The notes: generated from the sequence alone by a model not told the origin. Shown: positions 51,601 through 59,776, numbered from the stretch's first letter. The stretch: 64,000 nt of DNA from an uncultured Lachnospiraceae bacterium (GCA_937965795.1 CALCMD010000101.1:62001-126000); one strand, 5' to 3'. Translations and numbers: made by a program.

Positions 51601-54559
51601 ACTGCTGGACGAAGTTCGCCGCCTGGTCCGGCCCCATTTCCAGAAGCTCATCGAAAAACTGTGTGTTCATGTTCCCGCCGATCTCCCCGGCCAGCGTCCG
51701 CATGTTCTCTTCCCAGTTTTCCATCGCTTTCCTTCGCCCTTCAAGGTTGTCGCTCAGGGTATCTAAATCGTAAGTTTCCCCGCCGTTGAATTTTTCGAAC
51801 ATGTTGACGTCCATGCTCTGTTCGATGGAGGATTTGACTTCCTCGAATTTTCCGCGCAGGGATTCCAGGGCTTTCTTCTGTGCTTCAGAGGATGCTTCCG
51901 CTATTTCCGCATTTTTCTTCATTGCTTTTGCATTCTCCTGTGCGGCTTTTGTCGAATCTTCCATTGAATCCGACGTCTCCTGGATTTCCTTTCCGAGCCC
52001 TTCTTGCTCTTTTTTACATTCTTCTACAAACTTCCCCTGTTCCTCTATTACTTCGTTACTGTTTTGTATGTTAGATTTCAAGGCTGCCTGCTTTGCCCTT
52101 AACGCATCCGCCTTTGTTTCCGCCTGTCCCGTCAGGTATGTGCTCTGCTTTAAAGTCTTGTTTCCATCTTCTCCTATTTCTGCCAGTTCAGCTTCTACTT
52201 TTTTCAATTCCTCTTCAGCGTCTGCCTTTTCCTTCGCCGCTGTGGCTGATATCTGGTTCGCCTCTGCGATTTTTCCTGCTACCTCGGCCATCCGATCCCC
52301 ATATACGTCCGCAAGTGCTGTCTGTTTCATAGAGTTGACGTAGCCGTCAACCGCATCTTTTCCCATATTTAATTCGCCTGTCTGTTCATTCAGTGCAAGA
52401 TTTAACCCTGGGATTGCCTCATTTAATTGATTGACGTAACCGAGCATCTCGCCCTTCCGGCTTGCAAAATCCTCCTGACTTCCCGCCAGCTCATAAAGCC
52501 TGTCGGCCATCACCTGAAGGGAACTGCTGTCCACTTCCACTTTGTTTTTATTGTCCTCAAATGCTCCCTTACTTTCTTCTGCGCTCTTTTTCAGCTCTTT
52601 TAATTCTTCTGACAGGTTATGAATTTCCTCCGCCTGTTCCGCTGTCTCATTCTTCACATTTCTCTGCGAGTTTGCCAATGCACCGAAAACCGCAATGCAG
52701 ACTCCAACGCCTATTGATATTGCCAACCAGTGCGCTTTCAGAAAGGACATTGCAGTATTCAGTACGTGCGTAGATGTCGCCAATAATTTAGTAGCAACGT
52801 CTGCTTCTCCAAGTGATATCCAGTATGCTTTTACACTTGCCACCGCTCCCATGAACATATTGCTGGTGGTTACCTTTACAACTGTGATTGTCGTTCCAAG
52901 CCCTATAATCGCCGATTCAATCGGTGCTAAATTATCCGCAATCATTTCCAGCCCGGATTGTGCCATTGGAAGCAGCGTCCTTATCTGCTCCCCCAGCTGC
53001 ATTTGTATCTGGCGCGTAAGCTGCGTAATCTGGCTTTCCAGGTCATCATATTTTATATCCTTAATTTCCTCCATCTGCCCACGCACATCTGCGAAGGCAT
53101 TCCCCGTACTTGTCAGGGACTGGACAAATTTCAGGTTGCTATCCTCCCCCATTGTTCCGAAAGCAGTGGCCGCCATTGTAAGGGCCTCCTGTTCGGTTTT
53201 GCATTGTCCGATATCGTTCACAATGGAATCAATCACCTGTTTCTGTGTAGCATTCCCTGCCTGCCATTCCAAAAACAAATTCTGAGTTCCTTCGCTAAAA
53301 CTTCCCAGAGCCCCTTCTATCGTCCCGTCCGCCATCCTGTTTGTTACCTCGTTGATGGCGTCATTGACTTTATCCAGATTGTAGGCTCCGTTTTCTGTTC
53401 CATTTTTAAGAAGCTGAAAGTATTCCTGTGCGCTGTACCCTGCCTGGGCGAAATTTCCGGCGTACTCTGATACGTTGTCTCCCAGCTCATCCGTGTAATT
53501 CAGTCCAGCTTTCGCACCCCTTCCCATCAAATCCATAGCTTCTTCCGCACTCATGCCGAACTGGTACATGAGGCTCCTGGTTCCGCGGAGAGTTTCATTC
53601 ATATCCATGTCGAAAGTATCCCGCAGGGCAAAAGCACTCTCCGTCACGTTTGTGAGCTCTGTTCCGTTCAGCTCCCCTAACGTCTGGATGGTCTTTTCTA
53701 TTGTATTGCCTACATCCTCCAGGCTGTCGCCGTAATTATTTTTATAGACATCCTCAAGAACACCCTTATATCTTTCTACTGCCGCACCGGAAACATTCAG
53801 GCTTGCTTCCATCTGGTTCCCGGCTTTTTCAAGTTCTATTGTATTTTCGTAAGCACTCGCTGTTAATTCCTTCAATGCGTCAACTGCCACATCAATTACT
53901 TTCCTGGATACAGAACCCTTTAGCGCCTCCCCCCATTTTATAGTCGCCTCCGTTGCTTCCCGCACCCTCCTGCCGTTTCCGTCAATGCTGTGGCTGTGCT
54001 GGTCTACGGAACGTCTCGCCTCATCCAAATGACGTTGGTTTTCATTTGATCGGTTTGTCATCCTGGAAAGCTCTGCCTCCGCCCTTGCAAGACTCGCTTC
54101 CCATCCCCTGACCCTGGCTTCCTGTTTTCCGTAATTCTCCCCGGCCCTTTCCAGGGCTTTGCGCAATTCCTCGACTGCCTCTTCCTGCCGTCTCATCTCT
54201 TCTTCCGAAGCTTCGCCCGCCGCCCGCATGGCTTCCAGGTCTCTTTCGGCGTTTTCCAATTCTGCGCCTACCCGTTCAACCTTCTGTCCGTATTCCTCGT
54301 ATTTCCTTCTGGAGTTTTCCAGCCCTTCATTTACCCTTTCTATCTTCTTCCGCTGTTCATCCAGAATCCTTCCATAGATCTCCTGTTTCCGTCCCAATGC
54401 TTCCACGGAATTCAAATTTCCTGCGTAATCCTGGTTCACCTTTGATATTTCTGCTTTCATTGCCTTAAGGCTATTATTTACGCTTGAAACTGCTGTCTTA
54501 AACTGGCTCTCCCCGTCCAGCTTAATAAATGCGCCAATTTCGAAATTTTCCCCTGGCAT
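48626..54559 (-). CDS. Phage tail tape measure protein
   Basis: 1977 residues from ATG 54559 (AAGGAGGGATTAC upstream). It sets tail length and is ejected with DNA. The N-terminal ~200 residues are a long coiled coil (KIERVNEGLENSRRKYEEYG). A TMP core domain follows with LGELNGTELTNVTESAFALR and GMSAEEAMDLMGRGAKAGLN. Hydrophobic helices lie near residues 570–670. Long Lys/Glu-rich helices and several SPS-type turns (ESRSPSRVWRNQVG, IHSPSGAFKKLGDY, IASPSRRFRDVVGK) fill the second half. Longest gene in the window. Confidence 0.93.
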   Translation of the reverse strand: MPGENFEIGAFIKLDGESQFKTAVSSVNNSLKAMKAEISKVNQDYAGNLNSVEALGRKQEIYGRILDEQRKKIERVNEGLENSRRKYEEYGQKVERVGAELENAERDLEAMRAAGEASEEEMRRQEEAVEELRKALERAGENYGKQEARVRGWEASLARAEAELSRMTNRSNENQRHLDEARRSVDQHSHSIDGNGRRVREATEATIKWGEALKGSVSRKVIDVAVDALKELTASAYENTIELEKAGNQMEASLNVSGAAVERYKGVLEDVYKNNYGDSLEDVGNTIEKTIQTLGELNGTELTNVTESAFALRDTFDMDMNETLRGTRSLMYQFGMSAEEAMDLMGRGAKAGLNYTDELGDNVSEYAGNFAQAGYSAQEYFQLLKNGTENGAYNLDKVNDAINEVTNRMADGTIEGALGSFSEGTQNLFLEWQAGNATQKQVIDSIVNDIGQCKTEQEALTMAATAFGTMGEDSNLKFVQSLTSTGNAFADVRGQMEEIKDIKYDDLESQITQLTRQIQMQLGEQIRTLLPMAQSGLEMIADNLAPIESAIIGLGTTITVVKVTTSNMFMGAVASVKAYWISLGEADVATKLLATSTHVLNTAMSFLKAHWLAISIGVGVCIAVFGALANSQRNVKNETAEQAEEIHNLSEELKELKKSAEESKGAFEDNKNKVEVDSSSLQVMADRLYELAGSQEDFASRKGEMLGYVNQLNEAIPGLNLALNEQTGELNMGKDAVDGYVNSMKQTALADVYGDRMAEVAGKIAEANQISATAAKEKADAEEELKKVEAELAEIGEDGNKTLKQSTYLTGQAETKADALRAKQAALKSNIQNSNEVIEEQGKFVEECKKEQEGLGKEIQETSDSMEDSTKAAQENAKAMKKNAEIAEASSEAQKKALESLRGKFEEVKSSIEQSMDVNMFEKFNGGETYDLDTLSDNLEGRRKAMENWEENMRTLAGEIGGNMNTQFFDELLEMGPDQAANFVQQLVDNLNNEGGEELKRLADQWAGALSDRETYAENLANLQSLFKTAMGEMSNSTELDYSNLEKSLEGAASAAADGGQMISDEIKDAFLQTVEAAKQFGAEIPEGLADKIASGEVSIEEAIAQMKGSMAAQLDFLTELAGEVGIEIPEDIRNGILNGGEEAVRAVAKLQDMILKEQGKSEKEFKESGKKNTKAVGAGTEEAKSEVVSKSDAVMDQAAEAAGSHYMQFREVGENMMAGVAAGMHSNSNLVYRAVERVLTEAKRRANKTTESRSPSRVWRNQVGAYMSQGLALGILDGEKDVVSASVGLARSALQGTQEELDIHSPSGAFKKLGDYVAKGLGIGIKNSKGYPVQAAKNMASEVYKTSEEWIARYLKSHNVAIEQEKKLWKELAKVVKKDSASYKEALKNAAVNDKFMKEVRQKIKKSFDVSEYTKKGKQTVKKSADAYYSDLTKAAKKYVENKAAVDNITLRQQKYVWQQLKKSVKKGTQTYADAAKKIKEINKAIKKEIKNSGDTVEYGVSGSGLDMYKSFYKVSAKAEIEYWQQVKKSSGLTVSQKLEVEKKIFEAQESYNEQRKALEDEYYEKCQEVNDKLKDDIKDLTDEYENAFEERKSAIKSAFGLFDGFKSEADAPEVFLANMQSQVTGYALWMEQLEELEGKHILNDSFLEELREMGPAAAATILSLNTATEEELKAMNRLYEEKDRLAEAQAAKETEALRAETEKRIKEITEEAQKQLDAYKTEYQKASAELSAAISEPLQELAKKATTLGEDATAKLIQGFKKQAESKKTKTELKGIQSTIADGIGDLPAKGKAIGKDTLSGILKGLSNKLEIKKGAKSFVEELEEAIKKEAGIASPSRRFRDVVGKQIPAGVAQGIKDGTKEAADAGADMVGTMLEQAAEQTRRQQDALSEYTANLNTSAGIHALNKLTAAPVPQTPNVTVNNSGVAEMIGGLMAEMRAMREEIRYMKVVLDTGEFVGAVAPAMGDELARQTMRF

Positions 54560-54574
54560 GTAATCCCTCCTTGC

Positions 54575-54620
54575 AAAAAGGCATCGCAAATATCCCTGAA
54601 TGATATTTGCGACGCCTTTT
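54575..54620 (-). terminator. Strong terminator of the membrane-protein moron
   Basis: Minus strand AAAAGGC, TCGCAAATATC, loop, GATATTTGCGA, GCCTTTTT: a stem of about 18 pairs with two small interruptions, ending in a T run just before the tape measure ribosome binding site. Confidence 0.85.
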
Positions 54621-54655
54621 GATACGCGGCTCCCTCAGTCCTGTTGATTTATTCT

Positions 54656-55159
54656 TTATTCTAAAAACATTGCTAATACTGCAATCCCAATCAGTACAAA
54701 CAATATTCCAAAAAACCCAAGCGATGCAATGATTGACACAAACGCCAGTAATATGGCTGTCGTCACCCATCGCACCGTTTTACTTTTTAGTCTGCACTCC
54801 TGTGTAGTTGGGGTGTCTGTTTTTCTGCATAGCCATTCATACAACTTTGCTGACAGATCGCCATATTTGAACACTGCCAGGTATATGACTGCCATCCTTA
54901 CAATCTTGATTTCACTGGGCTGCTCCGTGTCTGCTTTCCCGAATCCATATAAAATCCAGTGCTTTGTCTCCGGCGTGCTTTTATAAAGCACTAATAGCGC
55001 CGTCAGCGCTAACAATGCAGCCAGTAGCCAGCGTACCTTTTTCACTGTTGGATCTGTTTCTTTCCGCCCTGATGCTTTCCTGTATCCCCACGCTGCAACA
55101 TCTGCGATCTGTAAGATGGCCAACCATATGCCTGCTGCTACGAATATTTTCAGTAACAT
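54656..55159 (-). CDS. Multi-helix membrane protein (moron-like)
   Basis: 167 residues with about four membrane segments: IFVAAGIWLAILQIADVAAW, WLLAALLALTALLVLY, MAVIYLAVFKYGDLSA and TTAILLAFVSIIASLGFFGI. No phage structural role is evident. It has its own near-consensus promoter and a strong terminator, and it separates the tail assembly chaperone from the tape measure, which are normally adjacent. It therefore looks like a moron expressed from the prophage, perhaps altering the host envelope. Confidence 0.7.
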   Translation of the reverse strand: MLLKIFVAAGIWLAILQIADVAAWGYRKASGRKETDPTVKKVRWLLAALLALTALLVLYKSTPETKHWILYGFGKADTEQPSEIKIVRMAVIYLAVFKYGDLSAKLYEWLCRKTDTPTTQECRLKSKTVRWVTTAILLAFVSIIASLGFFGILFVLIGIAVLAMFLE

Positions 55160-55197
55160 GTTTCACACCCCCATTTCAATCCCTTCCTTACGTGTCT

Positions 55198-55226
55198 ATT
55201 ATATCGTTTATGTCTGCGGAAATCAA
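55198..55226 (-). promoter_or_regulatory. Promoter of the membrane-protein moron
   Basis: TTGATT, 17 bases, TATAAT on the minus strand, 39 bases before the start codon. Confidence 0.7.
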
Positions 55227-55230
55227 GGTT

Positions 55231-55419
55231 TTAGAACACCTGGTCTATCGTCACTTCCTGCTCTTTTAATCCACTCACTTCCAGGTGCGCATCAAACAGC
55301 AGGAAAAATTTCCGTAGTGTCATTGCCATTACTTCTTCCTGACGGAAGTTCAGGATTTTACAGCCGATGTATAAAATGCGGGCAGTGTTTATCTTTTCTG
55401 CCCGCCCTCCCCGTTTGGG
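55231..55419 (-). CDS. Tail assembly chaperone frameshift extension (gpGT-type T part)
   Basis: The -1 frame after the slippery site reads GRAEKINTARILYIGCKILN then FRQEEVMAMTLRKFFLLFDA and ends TIDQVF. It has no ribosome binding site of its own at the proper place and follows the pattern of the T domain of siphophage gpGT. It would be made only as a fusion to the upstream chaperone by -1 frameshifting. Confidence 0.75.
   Translation of the reverse strand, partial: PKRGGRAEKINTARILYIGCKILNFRQEEVMAMTLRKFFLLFDAHLEVSGLKEQEVTIDQVF
55378..55419 (-). promoter_or_regulatory. Programmed -1 ribosomal frameshift signal
   Basis: Slippery heptamer C CCA AAC (55419–55413) in the zero frame of the chaperone. 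A seven-base spacer follows, then an eight-pair GC-rich stem GCGGGCAG/CTGCCCGC (55405–55398 with 55385–55378). This is the classic X XXY YYZ plus stem arrangement. Confidence 0.8.
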
Positions 55420-55763
55420 GAGGCGTATTCATCCGGTTCCGGAAGCGACAGGCCATAAGCCCGAAGGACGTCCATCGTCACTTCAAGAACATTTTCCTAG
55501 GTAATGAGCCACCCGGCCTCTTTCTCTGTATACGTTTTCAGTTCGGCCTGTGGTGACCGTTCTGCTTCGTCATTCAGGAGCGCCATCGTCAGATAGCGCA
55601 GGGTTTTGACAGACTCTTTCTTGTCTGTCAGCTTATTGACGACTTCCTCCAGACTACAGTCATAATGGTCCTGTACTTCATCTACCACATTCAGAGTAAA
55701 GAGAAAATGCCGCTCTGCCCCATCCAGCTTGATCGGTACTCCCGTTGGTTTTAATTCGCTCAT
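55389..55763 (-). CDS. Tail assembly chaperone (gpG-type) with an in-frame amber codon
   Basis: From ATG 55763 the frame reads 88 residues (MSELKPTGVPIKLDGAERHF... EAGWLIT) to TAG at 55499–55497. The same frame then continues without a gap as ENVLEVTMDVLRAYGLSLPE to a TAA at 55391–55389. The part after the amber is what one expects of the chaperone C terminus, and the frameshift site is inside it. Either the gene is damaged, or the amber is suppressed or bypassed. It lies 11 bases after the major tail protein gene. Confidence 0.75.
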
Positions 55764-55774
55764 GTGTTTCCTCC

Positions 55775-56389
55775 TTATTCAGAGCCCTTTTGCGGCGTGT
55801 CAACTGTTTCATCTCCTTCTGGAACTGCAAGCCCCGCTTTCTGATCCAGCCACGCTTTCGCTTTCTCTTCTGTGGCGAATTCCGCCTGTTCTTTCCACAC
55901 ACCGTCATCTGCCTGGAATACCGTTCCTTCAATGGTCGGCGTCTGGAATGCCACGGTCTCCCCTTTGGTATCCGTCTCGTCGTTCGGCTCTGCAAATTTT
56001 ACTTTTCTGAGCCATTTTGCCAGATAATACGGCTTGCCATTCCGAATCACTTCCCCATAAAAGCCCACGCCCAGGAACGGTGAAATATCGCTGACGGACG
56101 CTGTCACCAGTGCCGGTGTTTTTCCATCCTCCGATGCTTCCGTAAATTCATGTCCCAGCATCTTCGCATAAGCGCTCTGTGTCAGGTCGTCCACATTCAG
56201 GGACAACGTGCCATCCTTAAAGGACTTATCGGATTCCGCAATCCCATCGTCCGCATAGAGCTTTACATCGTTGTTGTTCGCTGTCACGGATGCCTTGATC
56301 GCTTTTGCGATCACGAACCCTGTATCATAGGTTTTTCCATCTTCTTTCATCGGTGCTGCCACCGGGTATTTTAATCCTACTTTTGCCAT
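55775..56389 (-). CDS. Major tail protein (phi13-like)
   Basis: 204 residues: MAKVGLKYPVAAPMKEDGKT, then beta-rich tube domain with VKLYADDGIAESDKSFKDGT and GVGFYGEVIRNGKPYYLAKW. The C-terminal tail (EKAKAWLDQKAGLAVPEGDE) is small and acidic. It polymerises to form the tail tube. Position between the tail completion gene and the chaperone supports this. Confidence 0.85.
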   Translation of the reverse strand: MAKVGLKYPVAAPMKEDGKTYDTGFVIAKAIKASVTANNNDVKLYADDGIAESDKSFKDGTLSLNVDDLTQSAYAKMLGHEFTEASEDGKTPALVTASVSDISPFLGVGFYGEVIRNGKPYYLAKWLRKVKFAEPNDETDTKGETVAFQTPTIEGTVFQADDGVWKEQAEFATEEKAKAWLDQKAGLAVPEGDETVDTPQKGSE

Positions 56390-56392
56390 CTC

Positions 56393-56734
56393 TTATTCCT
56401 CCATATTCTCTATGATGTTGCACGATATTACTACGTGTGCAGTTCCTGTTTCTTTTTCATACAATGTTCTTACCGCCCCTACTCCAAATCCCGCATCGAG
56501 AAGCATCTTTCTGATTCTTCTTTTCATTTCCCGGTAATCTGCCTGCGAGGGCGTGAATAAATGCACCTGCCACCAGACAGATACCCCCTCCGGGCGGTCA
56601 TCCCTGTAAGCAGTACAGCGCTCATCTTCTTCATTGTACACGATGTACTCTGGTTTCGCGCCTTTGTACTCATAAGGTTTCACCGGAAGTCCTGTTTCTT
56701 CCAGCGTCTTTTTTAATAATTCCTCTGCTTTCAT
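56393..56734 (-). CDS. Tail terminator/completion-like phage protein
   Basis: 113 residues (MKAEELLKKTLEETGLPVKP start, then YIVYNEEDERCTAYRDDRPE and VSVWWQVHLFTPSQADYREM). The short alpha/beta pattern and place just before the major tail protein fit the tail terminator or minor tail gene of HK97-type phages. Starts four bases inside the end of the HK97 gp10-like gene. Confidence 0.65.
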   Translation of the reverse strand: MKAEELLKKTLEETGLPVKPYEYKGAKPEYIVYNEEDERCTAYRDDRPEGVSVWWQVHLFTPSQADYREMKRRIRKMLLDAGFGVGAVRTLYEKETGTAHVVISCNIIENMEE

Positions 56735-57129
56735 CTGGAAACCTCCCGGTTAAATACTTCCCGCATTTTTTCCATGACTTCCGGCGTCGCATTCAGTACG
56801 GCAGTCGTTATGATGGGGACGGCCGGGCGGCCTTTTGCGCCAAACTCCATCCATGCGGCTTTCGCCATGTTCCTTATACCCTTCCTGTCTTTTCCTGTTG
56901 GACGGACACATATGGAATATCCTCCTGTTTTCCCGCTTCTTACTTTTGTTCGCTTGATGGATTTTACCATGTCCCCGCTTACCCAGTGCGGCGTTGCCTG
57001 CCTGATGACTTCCCTCTCTAAGATTGGCGCCGCTTCTTCCAGCATCTTCGGGGCAATCTCATGAATCCGCCCCATCCGCTCCAGGGCTGATGCAAATTCA
57101 TCCATCCCCCTTACGTTGAACTGTGCCAC
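56731..57129 (-). CDS. HK97 gp10-like head–tail connector protein
   Basis: 132 residues from GTG 57129, chosen for GGAGGGACGCAG upstream; the reading frame itself extends much further. FNVRGMDEFASALERMGRIH and WVSGDMVKSIKRTKVRSGKT, then AWMEFGAKGRPAVPIITTAV: the HK97_gp10 pattern with the conserved E(F/Y)G..RP block. It takes part in tail completion. Confidence 0.8.
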   Translation of the reverse strand: MAQFNVRGMDEFASALERMGRIHEIAPKMLEEAAPILEREVIRQATPHWVSGDMVKSIKRTKVRSGKTGGYSICVRPTGKDRKGIRNMAKAAWMEFGAKGRPAVPIITTAVLNATPEVMEKMREVFNREVSR

Positions 57130-57466
57130 CTGCGTCCCTCCTTTTCCTTGCAAGGTGCAGGGAAAGATCATTGGACTTTGGCAGTGAATCCATGATTGAC
57201 TGTACCTGCACGATCTCATAGACTTCCCCCCTGAGTACGGCCAGGTATTCCGTGGACATCCACATCTGGTATGGGATGCGGATAAGCCGGTCAATCTGCA
57301 CTTTGTTTGTCAAGGCTTCCTGGTAGCGTTTTATCCCTACCGTCCGCTCCCTGTACCGAAACCTTCCGGCCTCCGTGCCTGCATTCCCATCTTCGTCAAT
57401 CTCCCGGATGCTGCATACGCCGTCGTTGAACGTCTCAAATGTAGCCCTGTTTTCTGGCGTAGTCAT
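57098..57466 (-). CDS. Phage head closure / head–tail adaptor protein
   Basis: 122 residues (MTTPENRATFETFNDGVCSI start), beta-rich middle (FRYRERTVGIKRYQEALTNK, YLAVLRGEVYEIVQVQSIMD). Size and place fit the SPP1 gp16/HK97 head closure family. It overlaps both neighbours. Confidence 0.7.
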   Translation of the reverse strand: MTTPENRATFETFNDGVCSIREIDEDGNAGTEAGRFRYRERTVGIKRYQEALTNKVQIDRLIRIPYQMWMSTEYLAVLRGEVYEIVQVQSIMDSLPKSNDLSLHLARKRRDAGGTVQRKGDG

Positions 57467-57734
57467 CTGCCTGTACCCCCATTCTTAGCGAAATCAATTC
57501 CGCCTGGAAATTCACCCCGAACAGTTCCAGGGCGTTATTCCTGGCATAGCGGCAGTAGTCGAAGAGCAGCGCTCTTGGCAGCCCCTCTGCGGTGTAGTCC
57601 TGTTCTGTTCCTGCTGCATGGTCGAGATACTTCATTCCACGTTCCAGGATACCTGTCAGCTTCCTGTCCGTCTCGTCATCCTGCCAGGTGATGTCCAGGT
57701 AGTTTCGGACATCACCCAGTATTTCCGCTGTCAT
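57435..57734 (-). CDS. Phage head–tail connector protein (gp6-like)
   Basis: 99 residues, helical: MTAEILGDVRNYLDITWQDD, ETDRKLTGILERGMKYLDHA, LLFDYCRYARNNALELFGVN. This is the HK97 gp6/SPP1 gp15 connector pattern, located directly after the capsid gene. Confidence 0.8.
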   Translation of the reverse strand: MTAEILGDVRNYLDITWQDDETDRKLTGILERGMKYLDHAAGTEQDYTAEGLPRALLFDYCRYARNNALELFGVNFQAELISLRMGVQADDYARKQGYI

Positions 57735-57752
57735 TTGTCCCGCCCCGTCCGG

Positions 57753-58985
57753 TTAAGACGTGGCTTTTGCTTTTGTGACCACCGGATTATCTTCCCCATT
57801 TGTGACTTCTACTTCAAGCCCGTTCGTCACTTTCACCTCAAGCGGCAGCGGTTTGAGCTTCGAGATATCCAGATAGATAAAGGCGTTGTTGTCTTTCGGC
57901 CTTCCCATTCCATACATCTTCGTGATATACACCCGGTTATCCTCTAAGAACTGGTATTCATCCGAATACTCAATCTTTCCGGATGAACCAGCCCCGACGC
58001 CCATAAAGTATTTTTTCGGAAGGCCGAGGATCGCTTCGCCCTCATTCAGTACGGAGGACTGCACGACCTTTGTCGGGTACGGGAAGATATTGTTTTTATA
58101 AGTTCCGTCCGCTGCCCTCACCGTGGACGATGGTAGTACCTTCTGAATGTAGTCCACCGGGTTTACGACCAGCATGACTTCCGGCACTGTCCGATAGCCG
58201 CCCAAAGGCTTTTTTGCCAGCGGCGCTACTGCCGCACAGTACTCAGCGGGATTCAGGGACGTCAATGTGATTTTGGTCTTGTCTGCATATACCCCCTGTG
58301 TGACTGCACCGTCCAGGTCTTTGCACATGCCGATCGGCTGGTTTTTTCCGGTTCCTTTGAGGATTCCCTTTTCAAGTCCTCCTGCCGATGCTTCTGACAG
58401 GATAATTCGCGTATAATTGTCGAGCCATACAGGACCCAGGGACAACATATCTTTCGGTACGGGAATGAATGCGCTCAGTTTTGCAAGCGTCATATCCATC
58501 GTGTCGATCTTTCCCGCCAGTTCTGTCGAAATAGCCGTTGTGAGAGCATCCCATGTCGCCAGGTCGATGTTGTCGGCGTTTACGATCATCTTAATTGCCC
58601 CCTGGCAGTTCGTAAAGTCTACCGCGGACAGGAGCGGATGCGCTTCCTGCATGTCCTCAATTACAGAATCCATGATTGTTTCCGGCATTGCCTTATTGAT
58701 GTCTACCAGCGCCTGCTGCGGGTTTGGCGACTTCGCCGCCTCAATCCACGCCTGATAGAATTTCGTTTCTTCTGCCGTAAGCTGCCTGATTCCTCTTGAC
58801 GCCAATACGGCCGTATCCCTGCTCTGCCGGAGCTCGCCGTATTCTTCCATGATCCTCTCCTGTACCCCTGAAGCAAACTGGGTAAAGGCTTCCGCCATCG
58901 CGTCCTGGTCGTCGTCTTTCATTGCTTTTGACAGCGCCTGCATGAGTTCCATGTTTTCCTGTTTCAATAAATCTTTGTTTTTCAT
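57753..58985 (-). CDS. Major capsid protein, HK97 family
   Basis: 410 residues. The N-terminal ~100 residues are a helical delta/scaffold part (MELMQALSKAMKDDDQDAMA). The HK97 fold follows: YQAWIEAAKSPNPQQALVDI, KLSAFIPVPKDMLSLGPVWL, GTGKNQPIGM, and VMLVVNPVDYIQKVLPSSTV. A short C-terminal beta extension carries NGLEVEVTNGEDNP. The upstream protease gene should cut the delta part. Confidence 0.9.
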   Translation of the reverse strand: MKNKDLLKQENMELMQALSKAMKDDDQDAMAEAFTQFASGVQERIMEEYGELRQSRDTAVLASRGIRQLTAEETKFYQAWIEAAKSPNPQQALVDINKAMPETIMDSVIEDMQEAHPLLSAVDFTNCQGAIKMIVNADNIDLATWDALTTAISTELAGKIDTMDMTLAKLSAFIPVPKDMLSLGPVWLDNYTRIILSEASAGGLEKGILKGTGKNQPIGMCKDLDGAVTQGVYADKTKITLTSLNPAEYCAAVAPLAKKPLGGYRTVPEVMLVVNPVDYIQKVLPSSTVRAADGTYKNNIFPYPTKVVQSSVLNEGEAILGLPKKYFMGVGAGSSGKIEYSDEYQFLEDNRVYITKMYGMGRPKDNNAFIYLDISKLKPLPLEVKVTNGLEVEVTNGEDNPVVTKAKATS

Positions 58986-59776
58986 CCTTCTTCCCCTTTC
59001 TGGAATGAATTTAAAAAAGCGCTCATCATTTCGAGCACCCTTTTTTCATTGTTATTCGTTTTCTCTCCCGGCGGCAGTTCTTCTGTGACAAACTGTTTCA
59101 TTTCCTGCCGGAAGGACTGCACGCCGTTCAACTGTTGCCGCAACTGCTGAATGATTTTATTTTCCTGCTGCCGGATTTGTTCTTCGTCTGCCTGGTAGCT
59201 TCCGATTTCGTCGCAGAATCCATATTCCAGGCACTGTTCCGGCGTCAGGAAGGTTTCTTTGTCCATCATTTCGGCCAGTTGTTCTTCTGTCAGGTTCTTC
59301 GCCCTTTCCATGTAAATTTTGCGGTTTGATTCCATTAAAGTATCCAGATCATCCGCATATTTGCGCAGCGTTTCGGCGTTCCCGTAGGCGTACATGGCCA
59401 TGTTATGGATAAGCATGGACGTCCCAAGCCCCATCACAATTTTGTCACAGGCAAGGCAGATGACGCTCGCTATCGAATAGGCGAACCCATCTACGTAACA
59501 TGTCTTGTGTGCCCCATGATGCTTCAGCAGATTATAGATTGCAATCCCTTCTTTGACGTCCCCGCCGTTCGAATTTACATGCAGCTCAATCTCCGCCGTC
59601 TCCGGGATTTCTTCTAGCTGCTGCCGGAAATAATTGGCGCTGGTCTCAGCGTCATCGTAATCCCATGTCTCCCAGTTGAAATCCCCATAGGCCGTCACGT
59701 CATCGTAGATATACAGCTTATGTGTGCTCTCGCCTTCCATCTGTTCGAACCTGAACTTTGTCTTACTCGTTTTCAC
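58982..59776 (-). CDS. Head maturation protease, ClpP-like (S14/S49 type)
   Basis: 264 residues from GTG 59776, with GGGGGTGATAAAG upstream; an earlier GTG lies within that site. The ClpP fold is visible: IELHVNSNGGDVKEGIAIYN, the serine in YVDGFAYSIASVICLACDKI and the histidine in MLIHNMAMYAYGN. A C-terminal glutamine-rich coiled coil (IRQQENKIIQQLRQQ) probably acts as a scaffold. Overlaps portal and capsid genes. Confidence 0.9.
   Translation of the reverse strand: MKTSKTKFRFEQMEGESTHKLYIYDDVTAYGDFNWETWDYDDAETSANYFRQQLEEIPETAEIELHVNSNGGDVKEGIAIYNLLKHHGAHKTCYVDGFAYSIASVICLACDKIVMGLGTSMLIHNMAMYAYGNAETLRKYADDLDTLMESNRKIYMERAKNLTEEQLAEMMDKETFLTPEQCLEYGFCDEIGSYQADEEQIRQQENKIIQQLRQQLNGVQSFRQEMKQFVTEELPPGEKTNNNEKRVLEMMSAFLNSFQKGEEG

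Noticed and set aside
54656..55159. The membrane protein at this locus as a holin.
   Set aside because: Separate promoter and terminator, four helices and position between chaperone and tape measure argue against it; better holin candidates lie next to the endolysin.
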